The notes beneath the pieces are model-generated. The model was not told the DNA's origin. It was given only the letters and a program-made list of their open reading frames with translations, and ran no database searches. 64,000 bases of DNA from Alkalimonas delamerensis (lineage in GTDB: Bacteria; Pseudomonadota; Gammaproteobacteria; Enterobacterales; Alteromonadaceae). Position 1 is the first letter of the stretch. The number at the start of each line of letters is the position of its first letter. Positions 33,712 to 41,338 of this stretch are shown one piece after another. A program made the translations under genes and the position numbers. The DNA lies in NCBI RefSeq assembly GCF_030717955.1, contig NZ_JAUZVY010000005.1:186001-250000 (forward strand), in the 5' to 3' direction.

Positions 33712-34898
33712 AAGCATGGTGGCAGCGTCACTGCGATGGTATTTTGCAGCAGCTGCCCGCCGATCGACTGCTGGCGCTTGATCTGTTTCGTGGTATCACC
33801 ATCACCGCGATGATTCTGGTGAATAATCCTGGCAGTTGGGTACACATCTATGCGCCGCTGCGCCATGCCGAATGGCACGGCTGGACCCCAACCGATCTGA
33901 TTTTCCCGTTTTTTATCTATATTGTCGGTGTCTCCATGCAGCTCAGCTTAAGCAAGCAGCAGCGCAGCCGACCCGCTCAGCTGCTGAGCGGAAGCCTGCG
34001 CAGCCTCAAGCTGATTGCTCTGGGTCTGATGCTGGCACTGGCCTACTACAATCTGAGGGATCCCAACTTTGACTGGGTCGAGCAGCGCTTGCTGGTGCTG
34101 CGTTACCCAGGGGTCTTGCAGCGCATTGGTGTGGTGTATTTTATCAGTTTGTTGCTGGTGCTAGTGCTTGCCTGGCGCGGGCGTTTGCTTTCCGCTTTGC
34201 TGCTATGCGGTGTTTATTTGCTGGCCATGTTTGGCCTGACTTATCAGGATGATGCCGGCAACAGTTATCGTGGCTTGCTGGAGTATGGCAACAACTTTGC
34301 CGCCTGGTTGGATCATCGGCTGCTGGGGCCCAATCATCTGCTCTACCGGAGCGCGACCCCTTTTAGCTTCGATCCGGAAGGGCTCTGGTCCACCTTGCCT
34401 GCCATCAGCAGTTGCCTGGCCGGGGTGCTCACCGCCCAGTACCTGCAACAGCCGGGAGCTTTGACCAGTAAAATTAAGACGCTGCTGCTGTTTGGTGTCG
34501 CTGCGGTGTTGCTGGCCGAGCTTTGGCATGGCTGGTTGCCCATCAACAAAGCTTTGTGGACGCCGAGCTTTGTGTTGCTTAGTACCGGCTATGCCTGGTT
34601 GGTGCTGGCGCTGTCGTTGTGGCTCTGTGATATCCGCGGGTATCGCCGCTGGACCGCACCTTTTGTGGTCTTTGGTGCCAATGCCATTTTATTCTTTGTG
34701 GCGGCCGGGCTGGTGGCCCGCTTGCTTGGCATGATCCCGATTGGCACGACGGTGCTGCAGCCCTGGTTGTACCGCAGCTGGTTTCAGCCATTCTTTGGCA
34801 ATGAGCTTGGCTCTTTGATGTTTGCACTGTGCTTTTTGTTGCTGGCTTATCTGGCCATGTACGGCTGTTACCGCAAAGGCTGGATTTGGAAAGTATGA
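33708..34898 (+). CDS. nagX: NagX-type transmembrane acetyltransferase-like protein
   Basis: A 396-residue membrane protein with about ten helices, of the DUF5009/HGSNAT-like acyltransferase family. The N-terminal RLLALDLFRGITITAMILVNNPG and the WHGWTPTDLIFPFFIYIVGVSM stretch (with the conserved His) are family hallmarks. In Shewanella-type nag loci the homologue is nagX, tied to N-acetylglucosamine use, and in animals the family acetylates terminal glucosamine across a membrane. The ATG overlaps the nagZ stop (ATGA), so the two are coupled. The role may be import or acetylation of amino sugars freed by NagZ; this is inference. Confidence 0.85.
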   Translation: MKAWWQRHCDGILQQLPADRLLALDLFRGITITAMILVNNPGSWVHIYAPLRHAEWHGWTPTDLIFPFFIYIVGVSMQLSLSKQQRSRPAQLLSGSLRSLKLIALGLMLALAYYNLRDPNFDWVEQRLLVLRYPGVLQRIGVVYFISLLLVLVLAWRGRLLSALLLCGVYLLAMFGLTYQDDAGNSYRGLLEYGNNFAAWLDHRLLGPNHLLYRSATPFSFDPEGLWSTLPAISSCLAGVLTAQYLQQPGALTSKIKTLLLFGVAAVLLAELWHGWLPINKALWTPSFVLLSTGYAWLVLALSLWLCDIRGYRRWTAPFVVFGANAILFFVAAGLVARLLGMIPIGTTVLQPWLYRSWFQPFFGNELGSLMFALCFLLLAYLAMYGCYRKGWIWKV

Positions 34899-34979
34899 CG
34901 GTGCTCGTTCTGGCAGCAAGGTTTGCATTTTTAGCAGGATGGCATAAGCTCTAAATTATCCGTCAACAAAAATGAAACC

Positions 34980-37544
34980 ATGCGCTTACTTTCAATGATG
35001 GTGTTGCTGGTATGGTTGCAACCGCTCTGGGCACAGCTTTTGGCCGATACCAGTGAGCGTCCACTGGTGGTAGGCGTGTACCACAACCCACCTAAACTCA
35101 AAACTGCAGCTGATGGCAGCCCCAGCGGTATTCTGGGTGAGCTGTTGGTGGAAATTGCCCGACGGGAAGGTTGGCAGCTGCATACGGTTTCATGCGATTG
35201 GAGTTATTGCCTGCGTTTTTTGTTGGATGGCGAGATCGACTTATTGCCGGATATGGCCTTTAGTGAGCAGCGAGCTGAACAGTTTCATTTTCACCAAACG
35301 CCGGCGTTGTACAGCTGGTCTCAGTTGTATGGTCGTAGCGGCGTGCAGATCACCGAGATTGCGGAGTTAGGCGGACAACGCATCGCTGTGTTGCTGGATT
35401 CCGTGCAGCAAAGCTACCTGCAGGCATTGCTGGAAACGCATCATTTGGAAGCAGAGCTGGTGCTGGTCGAGTCTCTGGCAGAGGCATTTGCTCTGGTTCA
35501 GGCCGGACGCGCGGATTTGGTGGCAGCCAATCATTATTTTGGTCAGCAACAAGCGCAACGCTACCAGTTGACCCCCAGCCCCTGGTTGTTTCAACCCAGT
35601 CGGCTGTTCTATGCCAGTCGGCTGGGGCAGCAACAGCAGGTGTTAAGCACGCTGGATAACTACCTGCAGCGCTGGCAGCAGCAGCCGGACTCACCTTACT
35701 ATCAAATTCTGCAGCGCTGGGGCAGTGGAGAGCCGGAACTGCAGCAAAGTGGACAGCTATACCGCAGCCTGCTGCTGGTTGCGATGATCGTACTGATGCT
35801 GGTTTTTACCGGTGCTTTGGTGCTGCGGTGGCAGGTAAAACAGCAAACCCGGCACCTGAAAGCCAGCGAAGCCAGACTCAATACCATCCTTGATTCGGTC
35901 GATGCCTATATTTACATCAAAGATACCCAGCTGCGCTACCAATACATCAATCACAATGTCGCTAAGTTATTTGGTTGCACGCCAGAGCAAGCCGTGGATC
36001 ATGATGACTTTGCTTTTTTTGATCATCAGACCGCGAGCAAGCTGCAGCACAACGATCATTTGGTGCTGCAAAGTGGCAAGCGCTGGGTGCATGAAGAGGA
36101 AAATACCACCAGCGATGGCCGGGTCACTCAAACTTTTTTAAGCGTAAAGATTCCGCTGCGGGATGCCATTGGCAAGATATATGCGCTCTGCGGTATTTCC
36201 ACCGATGTCACCGAGCACAAACAGCAACAGGAAGCCATTCATAAGTTGGCATTTTACGATGCGCTGACCGGTTTACCGAACCGTAGGCTGCTGCTCGACA
36301 GGCTGCAGCAGGCTTATGCGCTGTTTCAGCGTCAGCAGCAGCAAGGTGCCCTGATGTTTATCGACCTGGATCACTTCAAGGATTTAAACGATACCCTGGG
36401 CCATGCGGTAGGAGATGAGTTTTTATTGCAAATTGCCAGGCGTTTGCAGCAGGGGCTTCGTCAATGCGACACCCTGGCCAGGTTAGGAGGCGATGAGTTT
36501 GTTATTTTACTGTTGGAGTTGCCCGATGACCACCAACGTGCCTGGCAGCGGGTGCAGGTGATCGGTGACAAGGTCTTGCAGCTGCTGGCCGAGCCAGTGC
36601 TGTTGCAACAGAAACCCTATCAGGCTTCAGCCAGTATCGGTGTAGCCATGCTCTCCGATGGCAACAGCGTGGATGAGTTGATGCAGCGGGCCGATATGGC
36701 GATGTACGATGCCAAGAACCGTGGCCGCAACCGGCTGCGCTTTTTTAATCAGCAGATGCAGCTGGATGTTACAGAGCGGGCCGTTTTGACCAATCGGTTG
36801 CGGACTGCACTTGGCAATCAGGAGTTGTATCTCGAGTACCAGCCGCAGTTTAATGAGCAACAGGGCATGATTGGAGCCGAGGTGCTGCTGCGGTGGCATC
36901 ATCCTGAGCATGGTCATTATGCCCCGGCTGATTTTATTCCGGTTGCTGAGGCAACGGGTTTAATCGTGCCGATTGGGAACTGGGTGTTGATGCAAAGCTG
37001 CTTTACGCTGGCGGATTGGTCGAACGATGCGCGCTACCAACACTGGCAGCTAGCGGTGAATATTAGCGCGCGTCAGTTGTTGGACAGTCATTTTGTGTCA
37101 GGGCTGGCCGATATGCTGGCGCAGACCGAGGCACCACCTCAGCGCTTGCTGCTGGAGATCACAGAAAGTCAATTGCTGGATGATACCGAGCTGGCGCATA
37201 AGCAGTTGTATCAGCTTGCCAGGATGGGCATTCAGATTGCGATGGATGACTTTGGCACCGGCTATTCATCGCTTCAATCCTTGAAAAACTTGCCGTTGCG
37301 CCAACTTAAAATAGATCGGAGTTTCGTGCGCGATCTGTTGGATGACAGCAGCGATGAGGCCATTGTCCGAACCATTTTGGCGCTTGGTAAGAGCCTGGAG
37401 CTGGAAGTCGTAGCGGAAGGGGTTGAAACAGCTGCGCAATTTAAAGCCTTGCACCAGCTCGGTTGCCGTCAGTTTCAGGGCTTTTATCTGGGGCGCCCGG
37501 CTTCGCTTGAACAACTCTATACGTTGGTGAACGAACGCTCCTAG
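34980..37544 (+). CDS. Membrane-bound GGDEF-EAL protein with periplasmic solute-binding sensor and PAS domain
   Basis: An 854-residue c-di-GMP turnover protein. Order: signal peptide (1-19), periplasmic SBP_bac_3 sensor (about 28-250), one TM helix (about 262-284), PAS (about 295-415), GGDEF (about 422-588) and EAL (about 600-848). The cyclase site GGDEF is intact at 503-507, and RQCD at 494-497 forms an inhibitory I-site. In the EAL part, EVL (634-636) replaces EAL but keeps the catalytic Glu; DDFGTGYSSL, KIDRSF and EVVAEGVE are intact, so both activities are possible. The sensor should bind a small amino-acid-like ligand. No ribosome binding site of note precedes the ATG. It stands alone. 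Confidence 0.93.
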   Translation: MRLLSMMVLLVWLQPLWAQLLADTSERPLVVGVYHNPPKLKTAADGSPSGILGELLVEIARREGWQLHTVSCDWSYCLRFLLDGEIDLLPDMAFSEQRAEQFHFHQTPALYSWSQLYGRSGVQITEIAELGGQRIAVLLDSVQQSYLQALLETHHLEAELVLVESLAEAFALVQAGRADLVAANHYFGQQQAQRYQLTPSPWLFQPSRLFYASRLGQQQQVLSTLDNYLQRWQQQPDSPYYQILQRWGSGEPELQQSGQLYRSLLLVAMIVLMLVFTGALVLRWQVKQQTRHLKASEARLNTILDSVDAYIYIKDTQLRYQYINHNVAKLFGCTPEQAVDHDDFAFFDHQTASKLQHNDHLVLQSGKRWVHEEENTTSDGRVTQTFLSVKIPLRDAIGKIYALCGISTDVTEHKQQQEAIHKLAFYDALTGLPNRRLLLDRLQQAYALFQRQQQQGALMFIDLDHFKDLNDTLGHAVGDEFLLQIARRLQQGLRQCDTLARLGGDEFVILLLELPDDHQRAWQRVQVIGDKVLQLLAEPVLLQQKPYQASASIGVAMLSDGNSVDELMQRADMAMYDAKNRGRNRLRFFNQQMQLDVTERAVLTNRLRTALGNQELYLEYQPQFNEQQGMIGAEVLLRWHHPEHGHYAPADFIPVAEATGLIVPIGNWVLMQSCFTLADWSNDARYQHWQLAVNISARQLLDSHFVSGLADMLAQTEAPPQRLLLEITESQLLDDTELAHKQLYQLARMGIQIAMDDFGTGYSSLQSLKNLPLRQLKIDRSFVRDLLDDSSDEAIVRTILALGKSLELEVVAEGVETAAQFKALHQLGCRQFQGFYLGRPASLEQLYTLVNERS

Positions 37545-37725
37545 GCCAAACAGATAAAACTCGGTTGAGTTGAGGCTGGATAGCTGCGAGCCAACAGTGT
37601 TGCTGCTCTAGTGGATACTTTTAAACAACTGGTTACACTTTGTTGCAGCTTGATGCTCTTTTTTAGGTGCGGTACAGCGACATCCTGCGTAGGATGTGGC
37701 TGTCATCTTCGTTTGGAGCACTATC

Positions 37726-38730
37726 ATGAGATCCATCAGGACACTTCTTTTCGGCGCCGCACTCTGCGGGAGCGGTATCGTTTTGGCAGCTCCCTCACCC
37801 CTGGAACAAGCCAGTGCATTGATGGAGCAAAAGGACTATCAACAGTTGCAGGCATTGTTGGAGCCAGTTCAGAGCCAGTACCGGCGTGATGCCAGTTATT
37901 GGTATTTGCTGGGGCGGGCTGCTATGGGCTTGTCCGATACCGCTGCGGCGGAAAAGCATCTGAAAAGAGCCGCTGAGCTCAATAGCAATCAGGCTGAGTA
38001 TCAATTCTGGTACGGTCAAAGCAGCTGCAATCAGGCTCAAAACGTCAATATGCTAAGAGCACGAGGCTTTGCCATTCGCTGTCGCGATGCCTTTGCTTCT
38101 GCTGTGAAACTTGAGCCGGAAAATATCAGCTACCAGCGGGCCTTGGCTCAGTTTCATATGCATGCACCTTCTATCGCCGGGGGGGATAGAAAACAGGCTT
38201 TATTGATTGCGCAAGACGTTAAGCAGATCGATGGCTTGCAAGGCGAGTTGATGGCGCTGGAAGTGCATGTAGCCAATCAGGATCTGGCTGCTTTTGAAGC
38301 CCTGGTGGGCGGATCCGAGTTGTTGCAAGCGCGACCGGAGCCTTTTGTGCTGCGTGGTATTTACCAACAGCAGCAGGATGCGCATGAACAGGCCATTGCA
38401 GAGTTTGAGCAGGCGACTCAGCTCAGTATCGATCCAGACGATAAGGCGGCCGTAGCGCAGGTGTTGACCGCCTGGTACCAGCTGGGTCGAAGCGCCTTAG
38501 TGGGGAAAACCCAGTTGGAGAAGGGCATTGCCGCCTTACAGCATTACCGCACTCAGTTGGATACAGCAGAATTCACAGCACTGCCTGATATGGACTGGGC
38601 AGATTTGCGCCTGGCGCAGCTGTATTTGCTGCAGGAGGAAACCGAGCTGGCGCGTGCCTTGCTGGAGCCATTAAAGGCCAGCAGTCAGGATCAGCGGATT
38701 TTGGCTGAGATCAATAAGCTTTCGATTTAA
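37726..38730 (+). CDS. Periplasmic TPR-repeat protein
   Basis: A 334-residue protein with a signal peptide (residues 1-21, ending VLAAP) and several tetratricopeptide repeats, for example YWYLLGRAAMGLSDTAAAEKHLKRAAELN and VLRGIYQQQQDAHEQAIAEFEQA. TPR proteins mediate protein-protein contacts; this one is predicted periplasmic. GGAG at 8 nt supports the ATG at 37726. A short hairpin (CATCCT/AGGATG, 37681-37696) lies upstream. The function is unknown. The stop codon forms part of a 9-bp direct repeat flanking a MITE-like element downstream. Confidence 0.85.
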   Translation: MRSIRTLLFGAALCGSGIVLAAPSPLEQASALMEQKDYQQLQALLEPVQSQYRRDASYWYLLGRAAMGLSDTAAAEKHLKRAAELNSNQAEYQFWYGQSSCNQAQNVNMLRARGFAIRCRDAFASAVKLEPENISYQRALAQFHMHAPSIAGGDRKQALLIAQDVKQIDGLQGELMALEVHVANQDLAAFEALVGGSELLQARPEPFVLRGIYQQQQDAHEQAIAEFEQATQLSIDPDDKAAVAQVLTAWYQLGRSALVGKTQLEKGIAALQHYRTQLDTAEFTALPDMDWADLRLAQLYLLQEETELARALLEPLKASSQDQRILAEINKLSI

Positions 38731-38895
38731 ATAGTGTCCGTCCAGAAAGGTGGGCACTAGCGCAGCGCAGGGATGCGCTGCCATTTTCATTGCGTGGTAA
38801 CGCATTGAAAATGTGAGATAAATGGAAATCGAAATTTTCATTTGTCGTTCCTGAATAAGGGCAGGAGCCCGTTTCTGGATGAAAACTAAATAGTG
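38728..38895. mobile_element. MITE-like non-coding element with 9-bp direct repeats
   Basis: The 9-bp string TAAATAGTG occurs at 38728-38736 and 38887-38895 as a direct repeat. Just inside it are inverted ends: TCCAGAAAGGTGGGC (left, from 38741) and GCCCGTTTCTGGA (right, to 38879). The interior (150 bp between the direct repeats) forms a strong hairpin, CATTTTCATTGCGT pairing with ACGCATTGAAAATG with one mismatch, and has no coding frame. This is the layout of a miniature inverted-repeat element with target duplication. The left repeat overlaps the TPR gene stop codon. Confidence 0.55.
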
Positions 38896-38987
38896 CGCTG
38901 ATTGGCCGCGAAGTTGCTACCAACATGGTTACCGGTTAGCGCATTGAACAATATCAATTTGTACTGTATTCTGTCCATGTTCAACAT

Positions 38988-38997
38988 CCTGTACAGG
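38988..38997 (+). promoter_or_regulatory. Candidate YefM operator palindrome
   Basis: CCTGTACAGG is a perfect 10-bp palindrome containing TGTACA, the core known for YefM binding. It lies just 5' of the yefM start. A related half-core TGTAC sits 26 bp further upstream (38960-38964). Confidence 0.5.
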
Positions 38998-39006
38998 GGT
39001 AATCGA

Positions 39007-39258
39007 GTGGATGCCATTAGCTATACTGCCGCCAGAACCAACCTGGCAAAAACCATGCAGCAGGTCTGTGAAGACCATGCTCCGGTCATTATCACCCGCA
39101 ATAAGGCGCAATCCGTGGTGATGATCTCGCTTGAAGATTACGAAGCGTTGCAAGAAACGGCTTATCTGCTTCGTGTACCCACCAATGCCCGGCGCTTGCT
39201 GGAGTCCATTGCGGAGCTGGAGCAAGGCAGGGGGCAGGAAAAGGAACTGCTTGAATGA
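39007..39258 (+). CDS. yefM: YefM antitoxin (Phd/YefM family)
   Basis: An 83-residue antitoxin. The N-terminal DNA-binding part reads ISYTAARTNLAKTMQQVCEDH and the rest matches YefM closely (VMISLEDYEALQETAYLLRVP, then NARRLLESI). The GTG at 39007 with AGGGG upstream gives the family N-terminus; an ATG at 38980 would add 9 residues. YefM binds and neutralises the YoeB toxin and represses its own promoter at TGTACA sites. yoeB overlaps its last codon by 4 bp. Confidence 0.94.
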   Translation: MDAISYTAARTNLAKTMQQVCEDHAPVIITRNKAQSVVMISLEDYEALQETAYLLRVPTNARRLLESIAELEQGRGQEKELLE

Positions 39259-39509
39259 AGCTGATCTTCTCCGAGCATGCCTGGGAAGATTATCTGTACT
39301 GGCAGAAAACCGACAAAAAGATCATCAGCCGCATCAACAAGCTGATCAAGGAAGTGATGCGGGAACCCTTTGCGGGCGTCGGTAAACCAGAGCCGCTGAA
39401 ACACAACCTTGCCGGGTACTGGTCTCGGCGTATCAACGAAGAGCACCGCATGGTGTACAAGATCACGGACGATGCTTTGCTGATTGCTCAGCTTCGATAT
39501 CACTACTGA
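39255..39509 (+). CDS. yoeB: YoeB mRNA interferase toxin
   Basis: An 84-residue RelE-superfamily ribosome-dependent endoribonuclease, the same length as E. coli YoeB. Catalytic residues Glu46, Arg65 and His83 are all in place (KPEPLKHNL, EEHRMVYK, LRYHY). ATG overlaps the yefM stop (ATGA). The pair sits just after a MITE-like element. The call is very firm. Confidence 0.97.
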   Translation: MKLIFSEHAWEDYLYWQKTDKKIISRINKLIKEVMREPFAGVGKPEPLKHNLAGYWSRRINEEHRMVYKITDDALLIAQLRYHY

Positions 39510-39644
39510 TTTACCAGGTTAATACACTCTAAACTTACCAAGGCTGAGCGATACCGCGAGCAGGTGGATTGTCGTAGCGGCAAGAGCGCCAGCATATGCG
39601 GCCTGCTCAAATGTCGTAACAGCGATACGACAATTTGGAGTACT

Positions 39645-40001
39645 CTAAAGCCGTCCCTCCCGCGCCAGACGACGGCGCACCCAATGCCGGTAGAGCCAGG
39701 AAAGAATAGATCGTATCAGCGGCAGGCCAATCAACCAGCCCAGCCAGCGGTAGCCGGGCAGGCGGGACAGCAGCAGTTGGTAGGCAGGTAGGGCCCGCAG
39801 CACCCGTCCTTGCTCATCCTGGACATGCAGCTCCAGTAGTGCTGCACGGGGCTCGATGCCCAGTGCCCGTAGTTCGTCGTCACGCCCGTTGATATCCAGC
39901 CATTCGACCTGCACACCCTGGCCGGCATGCTTCTGATACCAGGCCCGATCGCGAACACAGCCGGGGCAGGCGCCGTCGTAAAAAACCACTATTTTTGGCA
40001 T
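39645..40001 (-). CDS. DCC-family thiol oxidoreductase-like protein (DUF393)
   Basis: A 118-residue protein of the DUF393/YuxK family, a thioredoxin-like fold with the CxxC motif in FYDGACPGC near the N-terminus, followed by WLDINGRDDELRALGI. The family starts with an I/V-V-F-Y-DG pattern, which supports the ATG at 40001; the longer frame to 40067 lacks this. It is predicted to act in thiol-disulfide exchange, but the substrate is unknown. Basic C-terminal tail (HWVRRRLAREGR). It is a lone gene on the minus strand, convergent with yoeB. Confidence 0.85.
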   Translation of the reverse strand: MPKIVVFYDGACPGCVRDRAWYQKHAGQGVQVEWLDINGRDDELRALGIEPRAALLELHVQDEQGRVLRALPAYQLLLSRLPGYRWLGWLIGLPLIRSILSWLYRHWVRRRLAREGRL

Positions 40002-40270
40002 CGCTGCTGTTCTCAAAGACACTGTCCAATCTAAAACACTATGCCATAGTGTGGCCATTAGCACCAAGCCTGGCAGGTTGCTGCATCGGTGAATAATTTG
40101 ACTAAAAAAGTGGGGGATTTGACCATTTAAGCAAAATTAAAACAGACACCCTCTATCATGGTCAATTGATTATTTGATTTTAATTCATGATGTTATGGTG
40201 TTTTTGTTGTGTTGGCACGATGGCTGCACCAGCTGGTGAAATGATTCAGCTTCTAGCAAGGAACACCATC

Positions 40271-41329
40271 ATGAACAAGCTTCTCTTTATCAGTGCCCTA
40301 TTCACCGCCGGTCTGGTTTTAACCGGTTGCAATCAGGCGCAAAGCAGTCCTAACAAAGCCTCGGCAGATGACATTGCCATTCCGGTCGAAGTGGCTATCA
40401 GCCGCCAGGGCGAAATCAGCAGCAGCTACCGTACCACCACCACTTTGGCAGCCACCGAAGAAGCGGATTTGATCAGCAAGGCCAGTGGTGTGATTGAAAA
40501 AATTCTGGTCGAAGAAGGCGATGCGGTAGAGGCCGGTCAGCTGCTGGCGGTGCTGGATAACGAGCGGCAGCGGCTGATGCTGGCCAAAGAGCGGGCCGAG
40601 CTAAGCCGGCTGGAAGGCGAGTTGCAACGCATGAGCGAAATGCATCAGCGCCAACTGGTCAGCACCGAGGTGTACGACAAACTGCGCTGGCAGCTGGATG
40701 CCACCAAAGCAGCGGTTGATCTGGCCGAGCTGGCGCTGGCTGAAACTGAAATCCGTGCACCTTTTGCCGGGGTGATTTCGCGCCGTTATGCCAGAACTGG
40801 CCAGCTGATCAATCAGTTTACCGGCAAATCGCTGTTTCATCTGATTTCCAATCAGCGGCTGGAAGCGGTGGTGCACCTGCCAGAGCAGCAGTTGGCACAG
40901 GCCAGAGTCGGCCAGGGCGTGTTGCTGCAGCTGGCAGGTCATGCACCACTGCGGGCCGAGCTGAATCGCATTGCTCCGGTGGTGGATGCGCAATCCGGCA
41001 CCGTGCGGGCGACCTTGCTGCTGGACAACCAGCATGGCCAACTGCGTCCGGGGCTCTTTGCGCAGGTCGAAGTGCAGTTTGATGTCAAAACCGATGCCTT
41101 GCTGATCCCGAAACGGGCGCTGATGAGTAGCGACAATCAGCACAGTGTCTATGTGCTGGACAGCGAAGGCCGGGTGCAGCGCCAAACCCTGGTGCTGGGC
41201 TATCAGGCTGAGCAGGCGGTTGAAGTGGTATCTGGCCTTGAAAGCGGCCAGCAGGTGGTGATTGCCGGCCATGCAGCGCTGAAAAATGACAGCCTGGTGC
41301 AGGTTGTTCACACCCGCGATTTTCACTAA
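40271..41329 (+). CDS. RND efflux periplasmic adaptor, lipoprotein (second system)
   Basis: A 352-residue membrane-fusion adaptor. ATG 40271 has AAGGAA upstream and opens a lipoprotein signal with lipobox LTGC (Cys18). The split lipoyl domain (ADLISKASGVIEKILVEEGD; IRAPFAGVISRRYARTGQ), alpha-hairpin and beta-barrel follow, ending with the membrane-proximal domain LLIPKRALMSSD. It starts an operon with two RND permeases (9-bp gap and 8-bp overlap), so the adaptor must serve both. No outer-membrane factor gene is adjacent. Confidence 0.92.
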   Translation: MNKLLFISALFTAGLVLTGCNQAQSSPNKASADDIAIPVEVAISRQGEISSSYRTTTTLAATEEADLISKASGVIEKILVEEGDAVEAGQLLAVLDNERQRLMLAKERAELSRLEGELQRMSEMHQRQLVSTEVYDKLRWQLDATKAAVDLAELALAETEIRAPFAGVISRRYARTGQLINQFTGKSLFHLISNQRLEAVVHLPEQQLAQARVGQGVLLQLAGHAPLRAELNRIAPVVDAQSGTVRATLLLDNQHGQLRPGLFAQVEVQFDVKTDALLIPKRALMSSDNQHSVYVLDSEGRVQRQTLVLGYQAEQAVEVVSGLESGQQVVIAGHAALKNDSLVQVVHTRDFH

Positions 41330-41338
41330 GGACGCCCT

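Noticed and set aside
39520..39644. Short TGTCGTA repeats after yoeB
   Set aside because: Only a few imperfect copies and no spacing pattern; not enough for a CRISPR or other array.
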